Assembly: GCF_033118175.1 (NCBI RefSeq)
Contig: NW_026870964.1
Coordinates: 62,001-126,000, forward strand
Reading direction: 5' to 3'
Source: Dama dama
Lineage: Eukaryota; Chordata; Mammalia; Artiodactyla; Cervidae
Length of the DNA: 64,000 nt
The position numbers and the translations under genes are program-made. Positions 12,771 through 24,000 of this stretch are shown here, piece by piece (position 1 is the stretch's first letter; each line of letters opens with the position of its first letter). The notes under the pieces were generated by a model. It was not told the origin of the DNA and searched no databases. It saw nothing but the letters and a program-made list of their open reading frames with translations.

Positions 12771-13308
12771 TTTCAGGCTCTCCATGATTTTCAACACCCC
12801 TTCAAGATCCTCCTAATTTTCAGACCGTTTCATGCTCCTCATATTTTTGAAAACTTTTGAAGCTCTTCATATTTTTCACACCTTTTCAGGCTCTTCCTTT
12901 TTTTGAACACCACTTCATGCTCCTACTATTTTTCAGACCGTTTCATGCTCATCTTATTTTTGACACCTTTTGAGGCTCTTCATAATTTTCACACCTTTTG
13001 ACGTTCTTCATATTTTTCACAGTTTTTCAGGCTCTTCCTTTTTTTGAACACCACTTCATGCTCCTACTATATTTCAGACCGTTTCATGCTCATCTTATTT
13101 TTGACACCTTTTGAAGCTCTTCATATTTTTCACACCTTTTGACGTTCTTCATATTTTTCACACTTTTTCAGACTCTTCATGTTTTTCAATACCGTTTCAT
13201 GCTCCTCCTATTTTTCAGACCGCTTCATGCTCCTCATATGTTTGACACCTTTTGAAGCTCTTCTTATATTTCACACCTTTTCAGGCATTTCATGTTTTCA
13301 ACAACACA
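12771..13308 (+). repeat. monomers with a 141-bp five-subunit unit
   Basis: GGCTCTTCCTTTTTTTGAAC occurs at 12,889 and 13,030, 141 bp apart (113 + 28). The unit contains an extra A-type subunit, seen as two successive GAAGCTC/GACGTTC segments. The part from 13,030 to about 13,305 recurs at 27,570 (offset 14,540) and 29,937 (a further 2,367), marked by CACTTTTTCAGACTCTTCATG, TTTTTCAATACCG and GCATTTCATGTTTTCAAC. Confidence 0.78.
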
Positions 13309-16300
13309 ATGCTCCTCCTATTTTTCAGACCGTTTCATGCTCCTCATATTTTTGACACCATTTTTAGCTCTTCATATTTTTCGCAGCTTTTCAGGCTCTT
13401 CATGTTTTTGAACACCACTTCATGCTCCTCATATTTTATACTCCGTTTCAAGCTCCTCATGTATTTCACACCTTTTGAAGCTCTTCGTATTTTTCACACC
13501 TTTTCAGGCTCTTCATGTTTTTCAACACAACTTCATGCATCTCCTATTTTTCGGACCGTTTCATGCTCCTCAGTTTTTTCACAACTTTTGAAGCTGTTCA
13601 TATTTTTCACAGCTTTTCAGGTTCTTCATGTTTTTCAACACCGCTTCAAGCCCCTCCTGTTTTTCAGACCGTTTCATGCTCATCTCATTTTTGAAACCAT
13701 TTGAAGCTCTTCATATTTTCAACACCTTTTCAGGCTCTTCATGTTTTTCAACACCACTTCATGCTCCTCCTATTTTTCAGACCGTTTCATGCTCCTCATT
13801 TTTTTGACACCTTTTGAAGCCCTTCATATTTTTCACACTTTTTGAAGCTCTTAATATTTTTCACATGTTTTCAGGCTCTTCACGTTTTATAACACCGCTT
13901 CATGCTCCTCCTATTTTTCAGACCGTTTCATTCTCCTCATATTTTTGATACCTTTTGAAGCTCTTCATATATTTCACACCTTTTCAGGCTCATCATGTTT
14001 TTCAACACCGCTTCATGCTCCTCCTATTTTTAAGACCATTTCATTCTTTTCATATTTTTGACTACTTTTGAAGCTCTTCAATTATTTCACACTTTTTCAG
14101 GGTCTTCATTTTTTTCAACACCACTTCATGCTCCTATTTTTCAGACCGTTTCATGGTCATCTCATTTTGACACCTTTTGAAGCTCTTCATATTTTCACAC
14201 CTTTTCAGGCTCTTCATATTTTTCACCCCTTTTCAGGCTCTTCATGTTTTTGAACACCGCTTCATGCTTCTGCTATTTTTCAGACCGTTTCATGCTCCTC
14301 ATAGTTTTGACACCTTTTGAAGCTCTTCATATTTTTCACCCCTTTTCAGGCTCTTCATGACTTTCAACAACACTTCATGCTCCTCCTATTTTTCAGACTG
14401 ATTCATGCTCCTCATTTATTTCACACCTTTTGAAGCTCTTCATATTTTTCACACCTTTTCACGCTCTTCATGTTTTTCAACAGCGCTTCATGATCCTCCT
14501 ATTTTTCAGACCGTTTCATGCTCCTCATAATTTTGACACCTTTTGAAGCTCTTCATATATTTCACACCTTTTCAAGCTCTTCATTTTTTTCAACACCGCT
14601 TCATGCTCTTCCTATTTTTCAGACCGTTTCATGCTCCTCATATTTTTGACACCTTTTGAAGGTCTTCATATTTTTTACACCTTTTGAAGCTCTTCATATA
14701 TTTCACAACTTTTCAAGCTCTTCATGTTTATCAACACCACTTCATGTTCCTCCTATTTTTCATAACCTTTCATGCTAATCTAATTTTAGACACCTTTTGA
14801 AGCTCTTCATATTTTTCACACCTTTTGAAGCTCTTCATATTTTTCACACCTTTTCAACTGTTCAGGTTTTGGACACCACTTGATTCCTCTCGTATATTTC
14901 AGACCGTTTCATGGTCCTCATATTTATGACAGCTTTTGAAGGTCTTCATATTTTTCAAACCTTTTGAAGCTCTTCATAAATTTCACACCTTTTCAGGCTC
15001 TCCATGTTTTTGATCACCGTTTCATGCTCCTCCTATGTTTCAGACAATTTCATGCTCCTCATATTTTTGACAGCTTTTGAAGCTTTTCATATTTCTCACA
15101 CCTTTTCAGTCACTTCATGTTTTTCAACACCGCTTCTCGCTCCTCCTATTTTTCTGACCGTTTCATGCTTATCTCATTTTTGACTCCTTTTGAAGCTCTT
15201 CATATTTTTCACACCTTTTGAAGCTCTTCATATATTTCACACCTTTTCTGGCTCTTCATATTTTTCACACCTTTTCTGGCTCTTCATGTTTTTGAACACC
15301 TCTTCATGCTCCTCCTATTTTTCAGACCGATTAATGCTCCTCATAATTTTGACACCTTTTGAAGCTCTTCATATTTTCCACACCTTTTGAAACTCTTCAT
15401 ATTTTTCACACATTATCAGGCTCTTCATGTTTTTCAAAAACGTTTTATGCTCCTCCTATTTTTCAGACAGTTTCATGCTCATCTCATTTTTGACACCTTT
15501 GGAAGCTCTTCATATTTTTCACATTATTGAAGCTTTTCATATTTTTCTCACATTTTCAGGCTCTTCATGTTTTTCAACACCGCTTCATGCTCCTCCTAAT
15601 TTTCAGACCGTTTCATGCTCCTCATATTTTTCACACATTTTGAAGCTCTTCATATTTTTCCCCTCTTTTCAGGCTCTTCATGTTTTTGAACACCGCTTAA
15701 TGCTCCTCCTATTTTTCAGACCATTTCCTGCTCCTCATATTTTGAAACCTTTTGAAGCTCTTCATATTTTTCACACCTTTTCAGACTCTTCATGTTTTTC
15801 AACACCGCTTCATGCTCCTCCTTTTTTTCACACCGTTTAATGCTCCTCATAATTTTGACACCTTTTGAAGCTCTTCATATTTTTCACCGCTTTTCAGGCT
15901 CTTCATGTTTTTGAACACCGCTTCATGCTTCTGCTATTTTTCAGAGCGTTTCATGCTCCTCATAGTTTTGACACCTTTTGAAGCTCTTCATATTTTTCAC
16001 ACCTTTTCAGGCTCTTCATGTTTTTGAACACCGCTTCATGCTTCTACTATTTTTCAGACCGTTTCATGCTCCTCATAGTTTTGACACCTTTTGAAGCTCT
16101 TCATATTTTTCACCCCTTTTCAGGCTCTTCATGACTTTCAACAACACTTCATGCTCCTCCTATTTTTCAGACTGATTCATGCTCCTCATGTATTTCACAC
16201 CTTTTGAAGCTCTTCATATTTTTCACACCTTTTCACGCTCTTCATGTTTTTCAACACCGCTTCATGATCCTCGTATTTTTCAGACCGTTTCATGCTCCTC

Positions 16301-17211
16301 ATAATTTTGACACCTTTTGAAGCTCTTCATATATTTCACACCTTTTCAAGCTCTTCATTTTTTTCAACACCGCTTCATGCTCCTCCTATTTTTCAGACCG
16401 TTTCATGCTCCTCATATTTTTGACACCTTTTGAAGGTCTTCATATTTTTTATACCTTTTGAAGCTCTTCATATATTTCACACCTTTTCAAGCTCTTCATG
16501 TTTATCAACACCACTTCATGTTCCTCCTATTTTTCATAACCTTTCATGCTAATCTAATTTTAGACACCTTTTGAAGCTCTTCATATTTTTCACACCTTTT
16601 GAAGCTCTTCATATTTTTCACACCTTTTCAGGCTGTTCAGGTTTTGGACACCACTTGATTCTCCTCGTATATTTCAGACCGTTTCATGGTCCTCATATTT
16701 ATGACAGCTTTTGAAGGTCTTCATATTTTTCAAACCTTTTGAAGCTCTTCATAAATTTCACACCTTTTCAGGCTCTCCATGTTTTTGATCACCGTTTCAT
16801 GCTCCTCCTATGTTTCAGACAATTTCATGCTCCTCATATTTTTGACACCTTTTGAAGCTCTTCATATTTCTCACACCTTTTCAGTCACTTCATGTTTTTC
16901 AACACCGCTTCATGCTCCTCCTATTTTTCAGACCGTTTCATGCTTATCTCATTTTTGACTCCTTTTGAAGCTCTTCATATTTTTCACACCTTTTGAAGCT
17001 CTTCATATTTTTCACACCTTTTCTGGATCTTCATATTTTTCGCACCTTTTCAGGGTCTTCATGTTTCTGAACACCTCTTCATGCTCCTCCTATTTTTCAG
17101 ACCGATTAATTCTCCTCATAATTTTGACACCTTTTGAAGCTCTTCATATTTTTCACAACTTTTGAAATTCTTCATATTTTTCACACGTTATCAGGCTCTT
17201 CATATTTTTCA
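13309..17211 (+). repeat. 5,400-bp-offset duplicated block, copy 1
   Basis: About 3.9 kb aligns to 18,709-22,611 at a constant 5,400-bp offset, so the sequence stays in register with only scattered single-base differences (for example at 14,033, 14,053 and 14,230). It covers 13,309-14,348, HOR copy 2 and most of HOR copy 3. Alignment stops near 17,211, where this copy lacks a unit of about 140 bp that copy 2 retains. Confidence 0.85.
14349..16122 (+). repeat. 1.77-kb higher-order repeat, copy 2
   Basis: The copy runs from one GACTTTCAAC marker (14,349) to the next (16,123), 1,774 bp or about 15.7 monomers. It contains the same ordered variants as copy 1, plus a second CTTCTACTATTTTTCAGACC unit before the next copy starts. 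It is directly abutted by copy 3, so the unit is tandem at this point. Confidence 0.85.
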
Positions 17212-17615
17212 ACACCGCTTCATGCTCCTCCTAATTTTCAGACCGTTTCATGCTCCTCATATTTTTCACACATTTTGACGCTCTTCATATTTTTCCCCTC
17301 TTTTCAGGCTCTTCATGTTTTTGAACACCGCTTAATGCTCCTCCTATTTTTCAGACCGTTTCATGCTCCTCATATTTTTGACACCTTTTGAAGCTCTTCA
17401 TATTTTTCACACCTTTTCAGGCTCTTCATGTTTTTCAACACCGCTTCATGTTCCTCCTATTTTTCACACCGTTTAATGCTCCTCATAATTTTGACACCTT
17501 TTGAAGCTCTTCATATTTTTCACCGCTTTTCAGGCTCTTCATGTTTTTGAACACCGCTTCATGCTTCTGCTATTTTTCAGAGCGTTTCTTGCTCCTCATA
17601 GTTTTGACACGTTTT
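16123..17615 (+). repeat. 1.77-kb higher-order repeat, copy 3, shortened
   Basis: The copy starts at the GACTTTCAAC marker and follows the same variant order as copy 2. Near 17,190-17,210 the text passes directly from CACGTTATCAGG to TTTTTCAACACCGC. This skips the five-subunit monomer of about 140 bp that carries TTCAAAAACGTTTTATGC and CACATTATTGAAGC in the other copies. A one-unit deletion by unequal exchange is the simple explanation. Confidence 0.82.
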
Positions 17616-18120
17616 GAAGCTCTTCATATTTTCCACACCTTTTCAGGCTCTTCATGTTTTTCAACACCACTTCATGCTCCTCCTTTTTTACAGAGCGTTT
17701 CATGCTCCTCATATGTTTGACACCTTTTGAAGCTCTTCATATTTCTCAAACCTTTTCAGGCTCTTCATGTTTTTCAACACCGCTTCATGCTCCTCATATT
17801 TTTCAGACCGTTTCATACTCATCTCATTTTTGACATCTTTTGAAGCTCTTCATATTTTTCACACCTTTTGAAACTCTTCATATTTTCACTCCTTTTTTGG
17901 CTCTTCATATTTTTCGCACCTTTTCAGGGTATTCATGTTTTTGAACAACTCTTCATGCTCCTCCTATTTTTCAGACCGATTAATGCTCCTCATAATTTTG
18001 ACACCTTTTGAAGCTCTTCATATTTTTCACACCTTTTGAAACTCTTCATATTTTTCACACGTTATCAGGCTCTTCATGTTTTTCAAAAACGTTTTATGCT
18101 CCTCCTATTTTTCAGACCGT
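17616..18120 (+). repeat. HOR-associated block with CTTTTTTACAGACC unit
   Basis: This stretch carries CTCCTTTTTTACAGAGC, TTTCTCAAACC, TTTCATACTCATCTC, TTTGACATC, GAAACTCTTCATATTTTCAC and TTTTCGCACC in order, then returns to the GACCGATTAATGC units of the HOR. The same series occurs near 11,451-11,870, 12,351-12,770 and 23,160-23,570. From about 17,195 to 18,275 it aligns to 11,030-12,110 at an offset of 6,165 bp. Confidence 0.78.
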
Positions 18121-18660
18121 TTCATGCTCATCTCATTTTTGACACCTTTTGAAGCTCTTCATATTTTTCACATTATTGAAGCTCTTCATATTTTTCTCAC
18201 ATTTTCAGGCTCTTCATGTTTTTCAACACAGCTTCATGCTCCTCCTAATTTTCAGACCGTTTCATGCTCCTCATATTTTTCACACATTTTGAAGCTCTTC
18301 TTATATTTCACACCTTTTCAGGCATTTCATGTTTTCAACAACACAATGCTCCTCCTATTTTTCAGACCGTTTCATGCTCATCTCATTTTTGACACCTTTT
18401 GAAGCTCTTCATATTTTTCACATTATTGAAGCTCTTCATATTTTTCTCACATTTTCAGGCTCTTCATGTTTTTCAACACAGCTTCATGCTCCTCCTAATT
18501 TTCAGACCGCTTCATGCTCCTCATATGTTTGACACCTTTTGAAGCTCTTCTTATATTTCACACCTTTTCAGGCATTTCATGTTTTCAACAACACAATGCT
18601 CCTCCTATTTTTCAGACCGTTTCATGCTCATCTCATTTTTGACACCTTTTGAAGCTCTTC
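18121..18660 (+). repeat. 250-bp local repeat, two full copies and a partial
   Basis: TTCATGCTCATCTC occurs at 18,121, 18,371 and 18,621, and CTTATATTTCACACC near 18,300 and 18,550. The spacing is 250 bp. The unit joins a five-subunit monomer to a shortened one with CAACAACACAATGCTCC. The same shortened unit occurs once at about 13,261-13,310. Its tandem doubling lies just before the second 5,400-bp block, so it marks the rearranged junction. Confidence 0.8.
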
Positions 18661-18708
18661 ATATTTTTCCCACCTTTTCAGGCTCTTCATGTTTTTGAAC
18701 ACCGCTTC

Positions 18709-21700
18709 ATGCTCCTCCTATTTTTCAGACCGTTTCATGCTCCTCATATTTTTGACACCATTTTTAGCTCTTCATATTTTTCGCAGCTTTTCAGGCTCTT
18801 CATGTTTTTGAACACCACTTCATGCTCCTCATATTTTATACTCCGTTTCAAGCTCCTCATGTATTTCACACCTTTTGAAGCTCTTCGTATTTTTCACACC
18901 TTTTCAGGCTCTTCATGTTTTTCAACACAACTTCATGCATCTCCTATTTTTCGGACCGTTTCATGCTCCTCAGTTTTTTCACAACTTTTGAAGCTGTTCA
19001 TATTTTTCACAGCTTTTCAGGTTCTTCATGTTTTTCAACACCGCTTCAAGCCCCTCCTGTTTTTCAGACCGTTTCATGCTCATCTCATTTTTGAAACCAT
19101 TTGAAGCTCTTCATATTTTCAACACCTTTTCAGGCTCTTCATGTTTTTCAACACCACTTCATGCTCCTCCTATTTTTCAGACCGTTTCATGCTCCTCATT
19201 TTTTTGACACCTTTTGAAGCCCTTCATATTTTTCGCACTTTTTGAAGCTCTTAATATTTTTCACATGTTTTCAGGCTCTTCACGTTTTATAACACCGCTT
19301 CATGCTCCTCCTATTTTTCAGACCGTTTCATTCTCCTCATATTTTTGATACCTTTTGAAGCTCTTCATATATTTCACACCTTTTCAGGCTCATCATGTTT
19401 TTCAACACCGCTTCATGCTCCTCCTATTTTTAAGACCGTTTCATTCTTTTCATTTTTTTGACTACTTTTGAAGCTCTTCAATTATTTCACACTTTTTCAG
19501 GGTCTTCATTTTTTTCAACACCACTTCATGCTCCTATTTTTCAGACCGTTTCATGGTCATCTCATTTTGACACCTTTTGAAGCTCTTCATATTTTCACAC
19601 CTTTTCAGGCTCTTCATATTTTTCACCCATTTTCAGGCTCTTCATGTTTTTGAACACCGCTTCATGCTTCTGCTATTTTTCAGACCGTTTCATGCTCCTC
19701 ATAGTTTTGACACCTTTTGAAGCTCTTCATATTTTTCACCCCTTTTCAGGCTCTTCATGACTTTCAACAACACTTCATGCTCCTCCTATTTTTCAGACTG
19801 ATTCATGCTCCTCATTTATTTCACACCTTTTGAAGCTCTTCATATTTTTCACACCTTTTCACGCTCTTCATGTTTTTCAACAGCGCTTCATGATCCTCCT
19901 ATTTTTCAGACCGTTTCATGCTCCTCATAATTTTGACACCTTTTGAAGCTCTTCATATATTTCACACATTTTCAAGCTCTTCATTTTTTTCAACACCGCT
20001 TCATGCTCCTCCTATTTTTCAGACCGTTTCATGCTCCTCATATTTTTGACACCTTTTGAAGGTCTTCATATTTTTTACACCTTTTGAAGCTCTTCATATA
20101 TTTCACAACTTTTCAAGCTCTTCATGTTTATCAACACCACTTCATTTTCCTCCTATTTTTCATAACCTTTCATGCTAATCTAATTTTAGACACCTTTTGA
20201 AGCTCTTCATATTTTTCACACCTTTTGAAGCTCTTCATATTTTTCACAACTTTTCAACTGTTCAGGTTTTGGACACCACTTGATTCCTCTCGTATATTTC
20301 AGACCGTTTCATGGTCCTCATATTTTTGACAGCTTTTGAAGGTCTTCATATTTTTCAAACCTTTTGAAGCTCTTCATAAATTTCACACCTTTTCAGGCTC
20401 TCCCTGTTTTTGATCACCGTTTCATGCTCCTCCTATGTTTCAGACAATTTCATGCTCCTCATATTTTTGACACCTTTTGAAGGTCTTCATATTTCTCACA
20501 CCTTTTCAGTCACTTCATGTTTTTCAACACCGCTTCATGCTCCTCCTATTTTTCAGACCGTTTCATGCTTATCTCATTTTTGACTCCTTTTGAAGCTCTT
20601 CATATTTTTCACACCTTTTGAAGCTCTTCATATATTTCACACCTTTTCTGGCTCTTCATATTTTTCACACCTTTTCTGGCTCTTCATGTTTTTGAACACC
20701 TCTTCATGCTCCTCCTATTTTTCAGACCGATTAATGCTCCTCATAATTTTGACACCTTTTGAAGCTCTTCATATTTTTCACACCTTTTGAAACTCTTCAT
20801 ATTTTTCACACGTTATCAGGCTCTTCATGTTTTTCAAAAAGGTTTTATGCTCCTCCTATTTTTCAGACCGTTTCATGCTCATCTCATTTTTGACACCTTT
20901 GGAAGCTCTTCATATTTTTCACATTATTGAAGCTTTTCATATTTTTCTCACATTTTCAGGCTCTTCATGTTTTTCAACACCGCTTCATGCTCCTGCTAAT
21001 TTTCAGACCGTTTCATGCTCCTCATATTTTTCACACATTTTGAAGCTCTTCATATTTTTCCCCTCTTTTCTGGCTCTTCATGTTTTTGAACACCGCTTAA
21101 TGCTCCTCCTATTTTTCAGACCATTTCCTGCTCCTCATATTTTGACACCTTTTGAAGCTCTTCATGTTTTTCACACCTTTTCAGACTCTTCATGTTTTTC
21201 AACACCGCTTCATGCTCCTCCTTTTTTTCACACCGTTTAATGCTCCTCATAATTTTGACACCTTTTGAAGCTCTTCATATTTTTCACCGCTTTTCAGGCT
21301 CTTCATGTTTTTGAACACCGCTTCATGCTTCTGCTATTTTTCAGAGCGTTTCATGCTCCTCATAGATTTGACACCTTTTGAAGCTCTTCATATTTTTCAC
21401 ACCTTTTCAGGCTCTTCATGTTTTTGAACACCGCTTCATGCTTCTGCTATTTTTCAGACCGTTTCATGCTCCTCATAGTTTTGACACCTTTTGAAGCTCT
21501 TCATATTTTTCACCCCTTTTCAGGCTCTTCATGACTTTCAACAACACTTCATGCTCCTCCTATTTTTCAGACTGATTCATGCTCCTCATGTATTTCACAC
21601 CTTTTGAAGCTCTTCATATTTTTCACACCTTTTCACGCTCTTCATGTTTTTCAACACCGCTTCATGATCCTCGTATTTTTCAGACCGTTTCATGCTCCTC

Positions 21701-22611
21701 ATAATTTTGACACCTTTTGAAGCTCTTCATATATTTCACACCTTTTCAAGCTCTTCATTTTTTTCAACACCGCTTCATGCTCCTCCTATTTTTCAGACCG
21801 TTTAATGCTCCTCATATTTTTGACACCTTTTGAAGGTCTTCATATTTTTTATACCTTTTGAAGCTCTTCATATATTTCACACCTTTTCAAGCTCTTCATG
21901 TTTATCAACACCACTTCATGTTCCTCCTATTTTTCATAACCTTTCATGCTAATCTAATTTTAGACACCTTTTGAAGCTCTTCATATTTTTCACACCTTTT
22001 GAAGCTCTTCATATTTTTCACACCTTTTCAGGCTGTTCAGGTTTTGGACACCACTTGATTCTCCTCGTATATTTCAGACCGTTTCATGGTCCTCATATTT
22101 ATGACAGCTTTTGAAGGTCTTCATATTTTTCAAACCTTTTGAAGCTCTTCATAAATTTCACACCTTTTCAGGCTCTCCATGTTTTTGATCACCGTTTCAT
22201 GCTCCTCCTATGTTTCAGACAATTTCATGCTCCACATATTTTTGACACCTTTTGAAGCTCTTCATATTTCTCACACCTTTTCAGTCACTTCATGTTTTTC
22301 AACACCGCTTCATGCTCCTCCTATTTTTCAGACCGTTTCATGCTTATCTCATTTTTGACTCCTTTTGAAGCTCTTCATATTTTTCACACCTTTTGAAGCT
22401 CTTCATATTTTTCACACCTTTTCTGGCTCTTCATATTTTTCGCACCTTTTCAGGGTATTCATGTTTCTGAACACCTCTTCATGCTCCTCCTATTTTTCAG
22501 ACCGATTAATTCTCCTCATAATTTTGACACCTTTTGAAGCTCTTCATATTTTTCACACCTTTTGAAATTCTTCATATTTTTCACACGTTATCAGGCTCTT
22601 CATGTTTTTCA
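18709..22611 (+). repeat. 5,400-bp-offset duplicated block, copy 2
   Basis: This is the partner of 13,309-17,211 and contains HOR copy 4 and most of copy 5. Single-base differences from copy 1 include ACCG for ACCA at 19,438 and CATTTTTTTG for CATATTTTTG near 19,451. The high similarity indicates a more recent event than the spread of the 1.77-kb unit. Confidence 0.85.
19749..21522 (+). repeat. 1.77-kb higher-order repeat, copy 4
   Basis: Bounded by GACTTTCAAC markers at 19,749 and 21,523, it is again exactly 1,774 bp. It is copied from copy 2 by the 5,400-bp event and shows a few private changes (TTCAAAAAGGTTTTATGC for TTCAAAAACG, TCCTGCTAATTTTCAG for TCCTCCTAA). Confidence 0.85.
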
Positions 22612-23150
22612 AAAAGGTTTTATGCTCCTCCTATTTTTCAGACCGTTTCATGCTCATCTCATTTTTGACACCTTTGGAAGCTCTTCATAATTTTCACATT
22701 ATTGAAGCTCTTCATATTTTTCTCACATTTTCAGGCTCTTCATGTTTTTCAACACCGCTTCATGCTCCTCCTAATTTTCAGACCGTTTCATGCTCCTCAT
22801 ACTTTTCACACATTTTGAAGCTCTTCATATTTTTCCCCTCTTTTCAGGCTCTTCATGTTTTTGAACACCGCTTAATGCTCCTCCTATTTTTCAGACCGTT
22901 TCATGCTCCTCATATTTTTGACACCTTTTGAAGCTTTTCATATTTTTCACACCTTTTCAGGCTCTTCATTTTTTCAACACCGCTTCATGCTCCTCCTATT
23001 TTTCACACCGTTTAATGCTCCTCATAATTTTGACACCTTTTGAAGCTCTTCATAGTTTTCACCGCTTTTCAGGCTCTTCATGTTTTTGAACACCGCTTCA
23101 TGCTTCTGCTATTTTTCAGAGCGTTTCATGCTCCTCATAGTTTTGACACC
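21523..23150 (+). repeat. 1.77-kb higher-order repeat, copy 5
   Basis: Same start marker and variant order. Unlike copy 3 it keeps the TTCAAAAAGGTTTTATGC / CACATTATTGAAGC monomer (22,602-22,740). It shares the AAGG variant with copy 4, so the two have been homogenised with each other or share a parent. Confidence 0.83.
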
Positions 23151-24000
23151 TTTTGAAGCTCTTCATATTTTTCACACCTTTTCAGGCTCTTCATGTTTTT
23201 CAACACCACTTCATGCTCCTCCTTTTTTACAGACCGTTTCATGCTCCTCATATGTTTGACACCTTTTGAAGCTCTTCATATTTCTCAAACCTTTTCAGGC
23301 TCTTCATGTTTTTCAACACCGCTTCATGCTCCTCCTATTTTTCAGACCGTTTCATACTCATCTCATTTTTGACATCTTTTGAAGCTCTTCATATTTTTCA
23401 CACCTTTTGAAACTCTTCATATTTTTACACCTTTTTTTGCTCTTCATATTTTTCGCACCTTTTCAGGGTCTTCATGTTTTTGAACACTCTTCATGCTCCT
23501 CCTATTTTTCAGACCGATTAATGCTCCTCCTAATTTTGACACTTTTTGAAGCTCTTCATATTTTTCACACCTTTTCAGTCTCTCCATGATTTTCAACACC
23601 GCTTCAAGATCCTCCTATGTTTCAGACCGTTTCATGCTCCTCATATTTTTGAAACCTTTTGAAGCTCTTCATATTTTTCCCCTCTTTTCAGGCTCTTCAT
23701 GTTTTATAACACCGCTTCATGCTCCTCCTATTTTTCAGACCGTTTCATGCTCCTCATATTTTGACACCTTTTGAAGCTTTTCAAATTTACACACCTTTTC
23801 AGGCTCTTCATGTCTTTAAACAGCACTTCATGCTCCTCCTTTTTTGCAGACCGTTTCATGCTCCTCATATTTTTGACATTTTTTGACGGTCTTCATATAT
23901 CTCACACCTTTTCAGGTTCTTCATGTTTTTCAACACCGCTTCAAGCTCCTCCTGTTTTTCAGACCGTTTCATGCTCATCTCATTTTTGAAAGCTTTTGAA
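23151..24000 (+). repeat. end of HOR domain and transition
   Basis: The HOR-associated CTCCTTTTTTACAGACC block runs to about 23,570. Next come TCAGTCTCTCCATGATTTTC and GCTTCAAGATCCTCC units. These recur near 29,715, where 23,351-23,650 aligns at an offset of about 6,133 bp. After about 23,750 the units become diverged, for example TTTCAAATTTACACACC and TTGACATTTTTTGACGG. Confidence 0.75.
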
